A DNA stretch of 64,000 nucleotides, taken from positions 1-64,000 of the forward strand of contig NZ_JAGSXH010000021.1 in NCBI RefSeq assembly GCF_018283645.1. Direction: 5' to 3'. This document shows, piece by piece, positions 1 through 9,366 of this stretch (its first letter is position 1; every line of letters starts with the position of its first letter). Below the pieces are notes generated by a model. It was not told the DNA's origin and made no database searches. It saw nothing but the letters and a program-made list of their open reading frames with translations. This DNA is from Actinocrinis puniceicyclus. Lineage in GTDB: Bacteria > Actinomycetota > Actinomycetes > Streptomycetales > Catenulisporaceae. The position numbers and the translations under genes were made by a program.

Positions 1-2
1 CC

Positions 3-3000
3 AGTAGTCAGCACCCGCCCACCCCCAACCGCATCCGCCGCACCAGGGCCTTGTGCGCCGTCGCCGCGGCCGCGATGATCAGCGGCTTCCTGTCGGCCGG
101 GCCCGCGCTCGCCGCGGGCGAAGCCACCGCCGCGCCCCACAGCGCGGTGAAGACCGCGACAAGGCCCGCGAACCGGCCCGCGACCTGCACCACAACCGCC
201 GCAGGGCGCTCAAGCTGCGCGCACAGGACCCTGACCGCGAAGCCGCCCGCGGCGAGCACCGACACCTCACTGGTGGCCGGCGCCACGACCGATCCCGCGC
301 GACTGGTGGACACCCGGACCTGGACCACCAACGGCGGCAACACCTTCCCCGGCGCCATCGTGCCGTTCGGCGAGGTGCAGTGGAGCCCGGACACCATGCC
401 GGACCGCAACGCCGGCGGCGGCTACGCCTACGGCGACTCCGCGCTGACCGGCTACAGCCTCACCCACGTCAGCGGCCCCGGCTGCGGCGCGGCCGGCGAC
501 GTGCCGATCCTGCCGCTGACCGGGGCGCTGACCGGCGGCGACCCCAACGGCGCGACCACCTCGTTCACCAACACCGGCGAGGTGGCCCAGGCCGGCTACT
601 ACTCCGCCGAGAGCAACCTGCCCAGGACCATCACCTCCGAGTTCACCGCCACCGCGCACAGCTCGATGGGCCGCTTCACCTTCCCGGCCACCACCCGGGC
701 CGGCTTCCTGGTGAAGCTGATGGACGCCCAGAACACCGTCACCTCGACCACCGCTCAGGTCGTCGGCACCGACGAGGTCGCCGGCTCGCAGACCAGCGGC
801 GGGTTCTGCGGCGACCCGGCCGCGTACACGGTCTACTTCGACCTGGTCTTCGACCACTCCTTCACCGCCTCGCAGGTGCTCACCGACTCGGGGCAGAAGT
901 CCCCGGCCGCGGTGTTCCTCACCTTCGACACCACCGCCTCCCAGGTCGTGCAGGCCAAGGTGGGCATCTCCTACGTCAGCACCGCGAACGCCGCGCTGAA
1001 CCGGCAGAAGGAGAACAGCGGCTGGAACTTCGGCGCGGTCAGGAGCGCGGCGCAGAAGTCCTGGAACGGACTGCTGGGCAGGATCGCCGTCTCCGGCGGC
1101 GCGGCGGACAAGACCCAGCAGTTCTACAGCAACCTCTACAAGGTCTTCGTCCAGCCGAACATCACCAGCGACGTCAACGGCCAGTACCTCGGCTCCGACG
1201 GCAAGGTGCACACGGTCGCCGGCCCGCAGAAGAACCAGTACGGCATGTTCTCCGGCTGGGACACCTATCACGGCACCTCGCAGCTGCAGGCGATGCTGGA
1301 CCCGAGCGCCGCGAGCGACCAGGCGCAGTCGCTGATCAACTACTACAACCAGAACGGCGTCCTGCAGCAGTGGGGATACCTGAACCTGGACAACTACGTG
1401 ATGAACGGCGACCCCGCGGACGCGATCATCGCGGACTACTACGCGTTCGGCGCGCACGGCTTCGCCACCGGCGCCGCGCTGACCGACATGGTCAAGCAGG
1501 CCACGACCGTCAACGACGTGCGGCCCGAGCAGGCGGCCGAGCAGCAGTACGGGTACCTACCCGAGGACGGTACGTACGGGTGCTGCAACCCGCACGGCTT
1601 CGTCTCCTCGCTGCTGGAATACGACAACGCGGACTTCGCCCTCGCCCAGTACGCGGCCGCGCTCGGCGACAGCGCCGACGCGACGACGCTGCAGAACCGG
1701 GCGAACAACTGGGTGAACGTCTTCGACACCTCCACCGGCCTGCTCACCCCGCGGCTGAAGAACGGCGCGTTCCTCAGCGGCATCACCCCGACCACGAGCG
1801 CGCACTATGTCGAGGGCGACGCCTACGAGTACCTGTGGGACGTGCCCAACGACTACGCCGGCCTGATCTCGCTGCTCGGCGGCAACACGAAGGTCGCCCC
1901 CGAACTGGAGGACTACCTGTCCCAGCCCAACGCCGGCGGCATGTACGGCTTCCTCGCCAACGAGTTCGACCTCGGCGAGCAGTACGCGCCGGATTACGCG
2001 GGCGACCCGGCCGGCACGCAGCAGGCGGTCAACAACATCCGCAACAGCGTGTACACCCCGGGTCCGGCGGGACTGGACAACAACGACGACCTGGGGGCCA
2101 TGAGCGCCCAGTACGTCTGGGAGATGCTGGGCATGTACCCGGAGAACCCGGGCTCCGGCAACCTGGTGTTCGCCAGCCCCGGTTTCCCGAGCGCCACGGT
2201 CAACCTGCCGAACGGCAAGAAGGTCAGCATCACCGCGCCGGGCGCGTCGCCGACCGATTTCTATGTCAAAGCACTGAAGCTCAACGGCAGGGCGTACAAC
2301 AAGCTGTACACGTCCTTCTCGACGCTGAGCAGGGGTGCGACGCTCGCGTGGACGCTGTCGAAGACCCCGACAGGCTGGGGCACGGCCGCGGCGGACGCCC
2401 CGCCCTCGTACGGGCCGGTGTTCGGCGCGACCGGTTCGGTCGATCCGTCCTCGGTGGTGCTCGAGCCCGGGCAGTCCTCGACCGCGACGCTGGCGGTTCA
2501 GTCGACCGACGGTACGGCCCAGACGGTGACCTGGACGGCGGATCCCGCCCCCGGCGTCACGGTCACCCCGTCGAGCGGGTCGCTCGCGGTCGCGGCCGGC
2601 GGCTCGGCCGGCGTGAGCGTCACCGTCGTCGGCGGCGCGACGGACGGGGTCTTCCCGGTCACGTTCAAGCTGACCAGCACCGCGGGCAACGTGATCCCGG
2701 CGCAGCTGTCGGTCGTCGTGGCCAGACCCGGCGACCTGGTGCCGTTCTTCACGGTTAACGCGATCAGCGACGACGGCGATCCCGCGGCGGCGAATTACGA
2801 CGGCGACGGGTGGAGCTATTCGCAGCAGGCGCTCACGGCCGCGGGCCTGGCCCCCGGCGCGAGCGTGACCTCCGGCGGCCTGACCTACACCTGGCCGAAC
2901 GTGGCCGCCGGGACGCCGGACGCGATTCTCGCGGCCGGCCAGACGATCGCGCTCGACGCGCCGGCGGGAGCCACCCGGGTCGGCTTCCTCGGCAGCGCCA

Positions 3001-3305
3001 CGAACGCCGGCGGCTCTGGATCGCAGGGTACTGTCACAGTCGCCTACACGGACGGCACGACGTCGACGGCGACGCTCGGGTACAGCGACTGGACGCTCGG
3101 CGGGGGCGGCGGTACGCCCCAGTTCGGCAACGTGATCGTCGCCACCACGCCGTATCGCAACGGCGGGAACGGCAAGCAGAACATCAGCACCTTCATCTTC
3201 GCGCAGACCATCCCGGTGGACGGCTCGAAGACGGTGGCGAGTATCACCTTGCCCGGTCAGCTCAACCAGGGCGCGATCGGCGTCTTCGCGATCGCGGCCG
3301 GCTGA
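3..3305 (+). CDS. GH92 family exo-alpha-mannosidase, secreted, 5' end missing
   Basis: Likely removes alpha-linked mannose from glycans outside the cell. The frame is open from base 3 and already reads Arg-rich sequence before a TTG at 51, so the true start probably lies left of the window. A signal-peptide-like hydrophobic segment ends in AGPALA. Counting from 51, GH92 landmarks are GMFSGWDTYHG (about residue 398), VEGDAYEYLWDVPNDY (about 586) and NDDLGAMSAQYVW (about 677), which hold the expected Glu and Asp pair. A NEW3-like beta-sandwich (about 790-898) and a terminal sugar-binding-like beta domain (about 900-1084) follow. It converges on the LacI-type regulator, a plausible controller. 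Family call firm; linkage specificity not readable. Confidence 0.9.
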   Translation, partial: SSQHPPTPNRIRRTRALCAVAAAAMISGFLSAGPALAAGEATAAPHSAVKTATRPANRPATCTTTAAGRSSCAHRTLTAKPPAASTDTSLVAGATTDPARLVDTRTWTTNGGNTFPGAIVPFGEVQWSPDTMPDRNAGGGYAYGDSALTGYSLTHVSGPGCGAAGDVPILPLTGALTGGDPNGATTSFTNTGEVAQAGYYSAESNLPRTITSEFTATAHSSMGRFTFPATTRAGFLVKLMDAQNTVTSTTAQVVGTDEVAGSQTSGGFCGDPAAYTVYFDLVFDHSFTASQVLTDSGQKSPAAVFLTFDTTASQVVQAKVGISYVSTANAALNRQKENSGWNFGAVRSAAQKSWNGLLGRIAVSGGAADKTQQFYSNLYKVFVQPNITSDVNGQYLGSDGKVHTVAGPQKNQYGMFSGWDTYHGTSQLQAMLDPSAASDQAQSLINYYNQNGVLQQWGYLNLDNYVMNGDPADAIIADYYAFGAHGFATGAALTDMVKQATTVNDVRPEQAAEQQYGYLPEDGTYGCCNPHGFVSSLLEYDNADFALAQYAAALGDSADATTLQNRANNWVNVFDTSTGLLTPRLKNGAFLSGITPTTSAHYVEGDAYEYLWDVPNDYAGLISLLGGNTKVAPELEDYLSQPNAGGMYGFLANEFDLGEQYAPDYAGDPAGTQQAVNNIRNSVYTPGPAGLDNNDDLGAMSAQYVWEMLGMYPENPGSGNLVFASPGFPSATVNLPNGKKVSITAPGASPTDFYVKALKLNGRAYNKLYTSFSTLSRGATLAWTLSKTPTGWGTAAADAPPSYGPVFGATGSVDPSSVVLEPGQSSTATLAVQSTDGTAQTVTWTADPAPGVTVTPSSGSLAVAAGGSAGVSVTVVGGATDGVFPVTFKLTSTAGNVIPAQLSVVVARPGDLVPFFTVNAISDDGDPAAANYDGDGWSYSQQALTAAGLAPGASVTSGGLTYTWPNVAAGTPDAILAAGQTIALDAPAGATRVGFLGSATNAGGSGSQGTVTVAYTDGTTSTATLGYSDWTLGGGGGTPQFGNVIVATTPYRNGGNGKQNISTFIFAQTIPVDGSKTVASITLPGQLNQGAIGVFAIAAG

Positions 3306-3321
3306 GCGGACGCATCGACCT

Positions 3322-3366
3322 ACCTGGTCGCCGGTGGACGCGACACCGTGCCACGGGTGACCAGGT
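3322..3366. terminator. Nested hairpin between convergent genes
   Basis: Perfect 8-bp arms ACCTGGTC (3322-3329) and GACCAGGT (3359-3366) enclose a second stem CGGTG/CACCG (3332-3336 and 3344-3348). It lies just after the GH92 stop and before the end of the converging LacI-type gene. It has no T-run, as is usual in high-GC actinobacteria. A bidirectional terminator is the simplest reading. Confidence 0.5.
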
Positions 3367-3526
3367 GGCCGCGCGCGTGAGCGCCGAGAGTCGCGGTGAC
3401 CCCGGTCTCGGCCGGTGTAAGCGCTCTTGGTATCAGCTCACTGAGCCGGAATATCACCACGGCGGGGCCGTCGCGCGATCCGCGGCGGTCCCGCCGCGTG
3501 TCGGCCGCGACCGGCCGCGACGCCGC

Positions 3527-4657
3527 TCAATCCGGCGGCGGCAGCTCGCCCGACCCGCGCGGGACCAGCACCGTGGGCAGCACGATGTGCCGCGGGGGAG
3601 AGCCGTCGCCGGCCAGCCGGGCGAACAGCAGCTGTGCGCTGGTGCGGCCCAGGCCCGCCGGGTCCTGGGCGACCACCGTGATCGCGGGGGTCAGCAGGTC
3701 CGCGAGTTCGAAGTCGTCGAAGCCCACCAGCGCCAGGCCCGGGGTGCCGCCGGGCGTCGGCACGCCGGTGACGCGCTGGGCGCGCTGCCGCTCCGCCAAC
3801 TCGCGCAACACCGCGACAGTCAACCTGTTGTTTCCCGTGAACAGCGCCGTGATCGGGTACTCGCGGCGCGGGTCGAGCAGGTGGTCCAGCGCGTCGCCCA
3901 CCCTGGCCTGGTCCGAGGGGCCGAGGGCGATCCACGATTCGTCGATCGGCGCGCCCGCCTCGGCCATCGCCTGCCGATAACCGCTCAGCCGTTGCGTCGA
4001 GGTGTAGATGCGCGACGAGTCGCCGATGTAGCCGATCCGCCGGTGTCCGTGCGCGATCAGGTGCGCGACACCGTCGCGCGCGCCCTGCGCGTTGTCCACG
4101 AGCACCGTGTCCGCGGTCAGGCCCACCGGCGGGCGGTCCGCGAAGACCAGCGCGAGACCCGCGGCGATCTCCGGCAGCAGGTAGGTGTGGTCTTCCGCCG
4201 CCGGGACCATGATCAGACCGTCCACCCGGCGCGAACACAGCGCGAGCGCCAGTTCCGACTCGCGCCGCGGGTCGTCCTCGGAGGAGGCGGTGAACAGCAG
4301 CGAGCCGTGCGACCGTGCCACCTCCTCGACCGCGCCGTTGAGCAGCGAGTAGAACGGGTCGGCCACGTCCTCCATGACGAGCCCGATCCCGGCGGTGCGG
4401 CCGGTGCGCAACTGCCGTGCGCTGTCGTTGCGCCGGAAACCCAGCTCGTCGATCGCACGCTGCACGAGCGCCGCCGTGCCGGGCAGCACCCCCGGTTCGC
4501 CGTTGACCACCCGCGAGACGGTCTTGAGCCCGACCCCGGCGCGCGCGGCCACGTCTTTCATGGTCGGCCGCGCCCCGTGCACCGGGGGACCGTCGCTCGC
4601 GCGCGGCCCGCGTTCGGGACCGCCGGCTGGCGACGGCGCATTCGCGCCGTGATGCAT
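3527..4657 (-). CDS. LacI family transcriptional regulator
   Basis: A DNA-binding repressor with a sugar-responsive periplasmic-binding-protein-like core. The 376-aa product starts at the ATG at 4657, preceded by a GGAAGGGG ribosome site; the frame stays open further upstream but without a better start. The N-terminus carries the LacI helix-turn-helix (MKDVAARAGVGLKTVSRVVNGEPGV, about residues 32-56). The body has typical effector-domain phrases such as GIGLVMEDVADPFYS, HRRIGYIGD and DALDHLLD. Its converging neighbour is the GH92 mannosidase, which suggests control of mannoside use. A palindrome GAAACTTTC lies upstream. Ligand unknown. Confidence 0.92.
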   Translation of the reverse strand: MHHGANAPSPAGGPERGPRASDGPPVHGARPTMKDVAARAGVGLKTVSRVVNGEPGVLPGTAALVQRAIDELGFRRNDSARQLRTGRTAGIGLVMEDVADPFYSLLNGAVEEVARSHGSLLFTASSEDDPRRESELALALCSRRVDGLIMVPAAEDHTYLLPEIAAGLALVFADRPPVGLTADTVLVDNAQGARDGVAHLIAHGHRRIGYIGDSSRIYTSTQRLSGYRQAMAEAGAPIDESWIALGPSDQARVGDALDHLLDPRREYPITALFTGNNRLTVAVLRELAERQRAQRVTGVPTPGGTPGLALVGFDDFELADLLTPAITVVAQDPAGLGRTSAQLLFARLAGDGSPPRHIVLPTVLVPRGSGELPPPD

Positions 4658-5164
4658 CGCGGCCCCTTCCGTGAGCGTGGTCCTTCGGAAAGTGTAGGGA
4701 GTTGCCGATGTACGGCCTGGCGTCTTTGGTTTTCTCATCCCCGCGCTGGCGCTTTCCCGGCTCGGGCCGCGGAAACTTTCACCGGGCGCTCGCACGCCCG
4801 GCGCCTGCGCTCCGGCGCTGCTCGCGGCGATTGCCTGCGGCGCCGGCACGGCCGCTCAGCAGGTCGCGCCCGCTGCGGCCCCGGCTGGGGAGGCGCAGCC
4901 ACATACCGTGCATCTTGCACGCAGGCGGCCTGATTCGGCCCGCGAAACCGGCCTTCGGCGAGCCAGCACGGCGGCGAATTCGACAGAACCCGGAAATTCC
5001 GCGGAAACCGGTGAATACGCGGAATCGGCGCGCCGGGCGGAAAGTTCGCGCACTGATGGCCTGTCAGGAAACGGGCGCGTCCCGGCTCAGCCGCAGGTGT
5101 CAGCGCTGGTGCGCCAGCGTGTTGCGGCGCGATGCGATGCGGTGCGGCGCCCGGAGCCGCGCGC
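4658..5164. promoter_or_regulatory. Intergenic region upstream of the LacI-type gene
   Basis: No convincing gene. On the minus strand a TACACT (-10) lies at 4691-4696, about 34 bases from the regulator start. Possible operator-like palindromes are GAAACTTTC (4772-4780; GAAA and TTTC arms around one base), GGAAATTCC (4992-5000) and CGTGCA/TGCACG around three bases (4907-4921). The first resembles LacI-family half-sites and could be autoregulatory. Base composition is locally richer in A and T around 4975-5060. Confidence 0.4.
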
Positions 5165-5794
5165 TCACGAGGAGGTGAGCGCGGCTCGGCGCCGGCGCCA
5201 CCAGAGCATCCGGCCGGGCGCCGTCTCGCCGGGCCGGAGCACCCGCAGACTACTGTGATGCAGGACGCCGGTGACCACGATCGGCGTGCCGGTCCACGCG
5301 GTGGCCGAGCCGGCCAGCCGGTCCCGGGTCGTGCTGTGCCGCCGCTCCACGTTGTCCAGGTCCACCACCGCGCCGTGCGCGACGAGCATCTTGATCGAGC
5401 TGTGCCGGGCGTCGAGCGCGATGCGTACCCCGGCGGTTGGCAGTTCCGGAGTACGCAGGTCCAGGGTGCAGGTCGAGTGCCGCAGATCGAGGGTGACCTC
5501 CTCGGGCACCCGCCAGGAGCCGAGCCGGTCGACCCGGCCGTGGCGCACCGCGAGCCGGACCGGCGCCGCGGGCGTGAGGGGGAAGGCGCCCGCGGACACG
5601 GGCAGGTCCGCGACCAGAACCGCGAGATCATCGGCGGTGCGCGCCTCGAGCGCGGCCTCGACCCGCGTCTCAAGTTCCTCAAGGGTGATCTGGCCGTCGC
5701 CGGCGGCCATGCGCAGCCGTTCCACCGCGGCGTCGCGCTCCCGATGCCCGACGCGCTGCGCCGGGGTGTTCGCAGAGTTGTTCCCCGTCGTCAT
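5165..5794 (-). CDS. DUF1707 domain protein with C-terminal beta domain
   Basis: A 209-aa product of unknown role. The N-terminal DUF1707 motif is clear (RVGHRERDAAVERLRMAAGDGQITLEELETRVEAALEART, about residues 13-52). The second half has many short beta strands rich in charged residues (LDLRHSTCTLDLRTPEL, ALDARHSSIKMLVAHG), like the LiaF/toast-rack wall-response fold that often follows DUF1707. There is no signal peptide, although a short WWRRRRAAL tail ends the protein. The ATG at 5794 is chosen because a TATGAT hexamer sits 7 bases upstream, which fits a leaderless message. Confidence 0.8.
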   Translation of the reverse strand: MTTGNNSANTPAQRVGHRERDAAVERLRMAAGDGQITLEELETRVEAALEARTADDLAVLVADLPVSAGAFPLTPAAPVRLAVRHGRVDRLGSWRVPEEVTLDLRHSTCTLDLRTPELPTAGVRIALDARHSSIKMLVAHGAVVDLDNVERRHSTTRDRLAGSATAWTGTPIVVTGVLHHSSLRVLRPGETAPGRMLWWRRRRAALTSS

Positions 5795-5801
5795 GGGCGC
5801 G

Positions 5802-5807
5802 ATCATA
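5802..5807 (-). promoter_or_regulatory. Leaderless -10 box TATGAT for the DUF1707 gene
   Basis: TATGAT on the minus strand, 7 bases before the ATG at 5794. No clear -35 is visible. A 7-bp tandem repeat begins about 34 bases further upstream. Confidence 0.5.
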
Positions 5808-5840
5808 GGCGATCGGCGGCAGGGCCGCGAGAGTGGCCGG

Positions 5841-5867
5841 CGCACTGCGCACTGCGCACTGCGCACC
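5841..5867. repeat. 7-bp tandem repeat CGCACTG, nearly four copies
   Basis: Three exact units (5841-5861) and a partial fourth lie between the promoter of the DUF1707 gene and the end of the hydrolase gene. Copy number could vary by slippage. Confidence 0.8.
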
Positions 5868-5933
5868 AGAGACCTGATCCGCTGACCGCCGGGTTCCGGC
5901 CGCGCTGGTCGGGCCGCCCACGGTCGGAGCGTG

Positions 5934-7196
5934 TCAGTTAATTGACGCAAGCAGGCTGAGTATGCTGCTCCATCCGGCCAGTTGCGCGGCTTCGTTGGCC
6001 GGACGGGTGCCGCCCGAGAAGATCAGCTCGTGCGTGAGCGGGTCCAGTTGGGACGTCCCGGCGGGCAGATAGGGGAAGGTGCCCAGGCCGTGCCCGGCGC
6101 CGGGGAACAGTAGCGCGCGATGCGGGTAAGGGTTCCCGAGCCGGGTGAGTTCGGCGTTGATCCGGACGGATGAGCCGTACGAGTCCCACAACCCGTCGTC
6201 TCCGCCGCCGATCGCCAGGACCGGGCCGGAGACCTGGTCGACGGGGATCTGGTCGAACGCGACCGGCGCGCCGCCCAGGGTCCAGGCCGCGTCGCCGTTC
6301 GGGTAGCCGAGGTGGACCACCGCGGAGGGAGCGTAGAGGACCGCTCCGTGCACAAGACCGGGGAACAGGTCGGCCAGCAGCAGCGCCGCCTCCGTGCCTC
6401 GCGAGTAGCCCATCGCCAGCACGTGTCCGGGGGAGACGCCGGGCTGGGCGGCCAGCACGCGGGCCGCCGCGGCGAAGTACTCCATCGGAATGCCACTGAG
6501 CGCGGCGGGCAGCCCGGGAAGAGCGAAGTAGCCGAGGGACAGCGCCGGGTAGCCGTGGCCGGCCAGCAGCGCGGCGGTGAAGTTCATGCTCTCGCCGCCC
6601 TCCGAGCCGCCGAAGGTGAGCACCGCTGGATGCGGCGCTGTGCCGGGCGGGGGCAGGAACAGGTCGCCGACCACGCCGTCGCGCGCGAGCGTAAGCCGCC
6701 GGTGGGTGGCGCCGGGCGTCATCCACTCGCGGGTCAGGTGCGCCGAGGCCACGCGCCGGCCGTCCATGTAGACAGCCAGGCCGATCACGAATGAGGGCGC
6801 GTACTGCGGGAACCGGGGGATGAGCGCGGCGGTGTCCGGATCGCCGGCGACCGGGTTCATCGACCACAGCAATCCCGCCGGGTGCACGCCCCGGTACGTC
6901 CCGCTCGTCGGCGCCTGCGTGCCCGGGTCCACGACTCCCGAGGCATCCGCGTCGAAGGTGGCCTCGGCCTGCCACGGCGCCTTGCGATAGTCCACAGCGC
7001 TGGAGACGAGGGTCACCCGCCGACCGGGCGGCACGCCGGTCACCTCGATGTGCACCGGCTGGTCGGCGAGGGTGCTGGCCGCGGCGATCACGAGCCGCGG
7101 ATGCCAGGTGTGCCGGTGCGTGGCCCCCAGCAGGCCGGCCGCGACGACGACCGCTCCCGCCACCAGAACCCGGACGATCGGACCACCGCCAGCCAT
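5934..7196 (-). CDS. BAAT/acyl-CoA thioesterase-like alpha/beta hydrolase
   Basis: Resembles the bile acid-CoA:amino acid acyltransferase and acyl-CoA thioester hydrolase group: an N-terminal beta domain (VHIEVTGVPPGRRVTLVSSAVD ... STPGLLWSMNP-type sequence) followed by an alpha/beta hydrolase domain. The triad can be read as Ser in MGYSRGTEAAL (about residue 264), Asp in GGGDDGLWDS and His in PGAGHGLG. One hydrophobic N-terminal segment (VRVLVAGAVVVAAGLLGA) makes it an exported or membrane-anchored protein. The ATG at 7196 is used; GTG codons 12 and 18 bases upstream are alternatives. Divergent from a DUF574 methyltransferase. Substrate unknown. Confidence 0.8.
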   Translation of the reverse strand: MAGGGPIVRVLVAGAVVVAAGLLGATHRHTWHPRLVIAAASTLADQPVHIEVTGVPPGRRVTLVSSAVDYRKAPWQAEATFDADASGVVDPGTQAPTSGTYRGVHPAGLLWSMNPVAGDPDTAALIPRFPQYAPSFVIGLAVYMDGRRVASAHLTREWMTPGATHRRLTLARDGVVGDLFLPPPGTAPHPAVLTFGGSEGGESMNFTAALLAGHGYPALSLGYFALPGLPAALSGIPMEYFAAAARVLAAQPGVSPGHVLAMGYSRGTEAALLLADLFPGLVHGAVLYAPSAVVHLGYPNGDAAWTLGGAPVAFDQIPVDQVSGPVLAIGGGDDGLWDSYGSSVRINAELTRLGNPYPHRALLFPGAGHGLGTFPYLPAGTSQLDPLTHELIFSGGTRPANEAAQLAGWSSILSLLASIN

Positions 7197-7451
7197 GCCC
7201 GCCCCCACGTGCACCGTTGAATCAGGTGGTCTGCCGGATAAGACGATCTGCGCCGCAAGTCTAAACCTCGGGGACCGGGTCCTTGATGCCGGTTCCGACT
7301 CCCGGCGGCTTTCCACTGCCGACGCGTTCGCACCGATGCACGCCGCTACACGCCGCTGTACGCCGCTGCGCACCGGCGCCGAATCAGCATGCGAGCGTGG
7401 TCGGCTACGATCGGCTCGGAACACTCGTACGGCATCAGCGCGGAGGCAGGC

Positions 7452-8315
7452 ATGTCCGACGACGAGGTGCAATCCACCCCGTGGCGCGCGACGGAACTGC
7501 TCACCCCCGGATGGACGGTGGGCGAGATCGACACCAGCGTCGCGCACACCGCCCGCATGTACGACTATTTCCTCGGTGGTAAGGACAATTACGAGGTCGA
7601 TCGCGACGTCGCCGAACAGGTGCTCGCGATCTATCCGCAGGTGCGCGAGCTGGCGCGGGAGAACCGGGCGTTCCTCGGGCGCGCCGTGCGCTACCTGGCC
7701 CGCCAGGGCATCCGCCAGTTCCTGGACATCGGCACCGGCATCCCCTCACCCGGCAACACCACCGACGTGGCACACGAGGTCGCCCCGGATGCGCGGGTGG
7801 TGTACGTGGACAACGACCCGATCGTGATCTCGCACGCAGGTGCGCTGCTGGCCGATCACGACCCTGCGCACACCAGCATCGTCTACGGCGACCTGCGTGA
7901 CCCGGTCGCGATCCTGCACCACCCCCGGGTGCGCGCCGTGCTCGACTTCAACGAGCCGGTCGCGATCCTGCTGGTCTCGGTGCTGCACTTCATCGACGAC
8001 GGCGATCGCCCCGCCGAGATCGTCCGGGCCCTGATGCAGGCGGCACCGCCCGGCAGCTTCCTGGCCCTCTCCCACGCCAGCGCCCAGGGCGAGCGGGAAC
8101 AAGAGCTCGCCACCGAAGCGGCGGCCACCTGGGACCGGGCCACCGCGCGCCTGAACCTGCGCGACCGGACCGCGATCACATCCTTCCTCGACGGGCTGGA
8201 ACTGGTCGAACCCGGCCTGGTCCCCATCCCGTGGTGGCAACCGGACCGCGAGGTGACCGCCGACCCCGAGCGGAACTGGGGTTTCGCCGCCGTGGCCTAC
8301 AAGGCCACGCGATAG
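7452..8315 (+). CDS. DUF574-type SAM-dependent methyltransferase (first copy)
   Basis: A 287-aa member of the actinobacterial S-adenosyl methyltransferase family PF04672. Diagnostic segments are ARMYDYFLGGKDNYEVDRD (residues about 36-54), RQFLDIGTGIPSPGNT (SAM-binding loop), ARVVYVDNDPIVISHA (acidic strand-2 end) and VLHFIDDGD. GGAGG lies 5 bases before the ATG at 7452, which fixes the start. Members are abundant in actinomycetes and are often of unknown substrate. A second, diverged copy lies at 47951-48772. It is transcribed away from the hydrolase gene. Confidence 0.9.
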   Translation: MSDDEVQSTPWRATELLTPGWTVGEIDTSVAHTARMYDYFLGGKDNYEVDRDVAEQVLAIYPQVRELARENRAFLGRAVRYLARQGIRQFLDIGTGIPSPGNTTDVAHEVAPDARVVYVDNDPIVISHAGALLADHDPAHTSIVYGDLRDPVAILHHPRVRAVLDFNEPVAILLVSVLHFIDDGDRPAEIVRALMQAAPPGSFLALSHASAQGEREQELATEAAATWDRATARLNLRDRTAITSFLDGLELVEPGLVPIPWWQPDREVTADPERNWGFAAVAYKATR

Positions 8316-8328
8316 CCGCGGCCCCGCG

Positions 8329-9366
8329 TCAGTCCTCGCGGTTGATGATGTCGGTGTAGAGCAGTCGGCCGCCGAGTACCCGCAGTGCGGCCTGCCGCGA
8401 GTCGGCGCGACCGAGGTCCTCGGTGCGTGAGCCGTGCTCGTAGAAGAACACCTCCCACCAGCCGTCCTTGCCCTCGATGAAGCACCAGGACTGCTCCTTG
8501 GCCCGTCCCTGCGACACCAGGCCCTCGGGTGCGCCGACATGTGAGCGCCAATACAGATTCGTGGCGATGTCCTCGGAGAACAGGTCGCCGATCGCCGGGT
8601 TGGCGACGGCCACGCCGGTCCGGTCGACCTCTTCCACGAAACCCGAGCCGGCCAGGTCGGCGACGGGCATGAGGGCGAAGTGTTGGATGCCGCCGCCGGG
8701 CTGGCCGAACCAGGGCGCTACCGGGCCGGACCAGACCGCGGTGTCCTTCAGGACCCGCCAGCGCCGGTAGCCCGAGGCGGCGTAGTCGACAGGCAGCGAG
8801 CGCGCGGCGAAGGGCGTGGCCACGTCGTAGAGCACGCGCGTGAAAGTCGGGCCGAAGGTGTCGACGACGGTTCCCGCGGCCAGGCGGGTCGGTTCGCGTC
8901 CGGTGGCGGAGGCGAAACCGTCCGGATGTTCGTCCTGCGCAGGCCAGATCAGCCGTCGTGCTCCGACCGGCGCGCCCTGGTCCTCGGGCGCGACGAAACG
9001 CTCGACCCACCCGGCCTCGCCCAGGCCGCCGTACACGTCGGCCCCGGTGGCGTCGAACAGCGCCTGAACCGCGGGATGATCGAGCGGCGCCCCGCCGACC
9101 GAATACTGCGTGCCCTGACCCTGGCGCACGAGTTGAAGTCCCTGGAGACCGCCGCCGATCTTGCCGAGAAAGCCGTAGCAGCCCGCTGCGAGGTTGTCGT
9201 AGGTGCAGTCGTCGTGGTGACCGCCGCGCTCGTACCAGAACACCTCGTAGGTGCCGTCGTCGTGAGGCAGCAGGCAGAAACGGTCGTCACGCAGCCGGCC
9301 GACCGAGGCGACGTCGTCGGGCACCTGCAACAGCTGCAGAATCAGCTTGAGTTCGTCCAGATTCAC
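8329..9366 (-). CDS. Candidate TNT immunity protein containing a degenerate TNT domain
   Basis: 345 aa, starting at a GTG whose GTGA overlaps the toxin stop by 4 bp. Three parts are visible. Residues about 22-70 and 285-340 are similar modules sharing F/W-C, D-G-x-Y/W, E-V-F-W/F-Y-E-R/H-G. Between them (about 95-245) is a paralogue of the neighbouring toxin domain: DHPAVQ, HPDGFASATGREP, DTFG, ARSLP, WFGQPGGGIQH. The catalytic-site Arg and His of TNT are replaced by Thr170 and Arg201, while Arg189 and Gln228 are kept. Gene order and overlap argue for an antidote that uses a dead copy of the toxin fold; a second, altered enzyme is the alternative. Confidence 0.72.
   Translation of the reverse strand: MNLDELKLILQLLQVPDDVASVGRLRDDRFCLLPHDDGTYEVFWYERGGHHDDCTYDNLAAGCYGFLGKIGGGLQGLQLVRQGQGTQYSVGGAPLDHPAVQALFDATGADVYGGLGEAGWVERFVAPEDQGAPVGARRLIWPAQDEHPDGFASATGREPTRLAAGTVVDTFGPTFTRVLYDVATPFAARSLPVDYAASGYRRWRVLKDTAVWSGPVAPWFGQPGGGIQHFALMPVADLAGSGFVEEVDRTGVAVANPAIGDLFSEDIATNLYWRSHVGAPEGLVSQGRAKEQSWCFIEGKDGWWEVFFYEHGSRTEDLGRADSRQAALRVLGGRLLYTDIINRED

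Noticed and set aside
53-2758. A 901-codon frame overlapping the GH92 gene
   Set aside because: Composition is almost entirely Arg, Gly, Ala and His, typical of a shifted frame. The GH92 frame carries all motifs.
3411-3430. LacI-like operator GTAAGCGCTC
   Set aside because: Only the central AGCGCT is symmetric, and the site lies between the 3' ends of convergent genes, away from any promoter seen.
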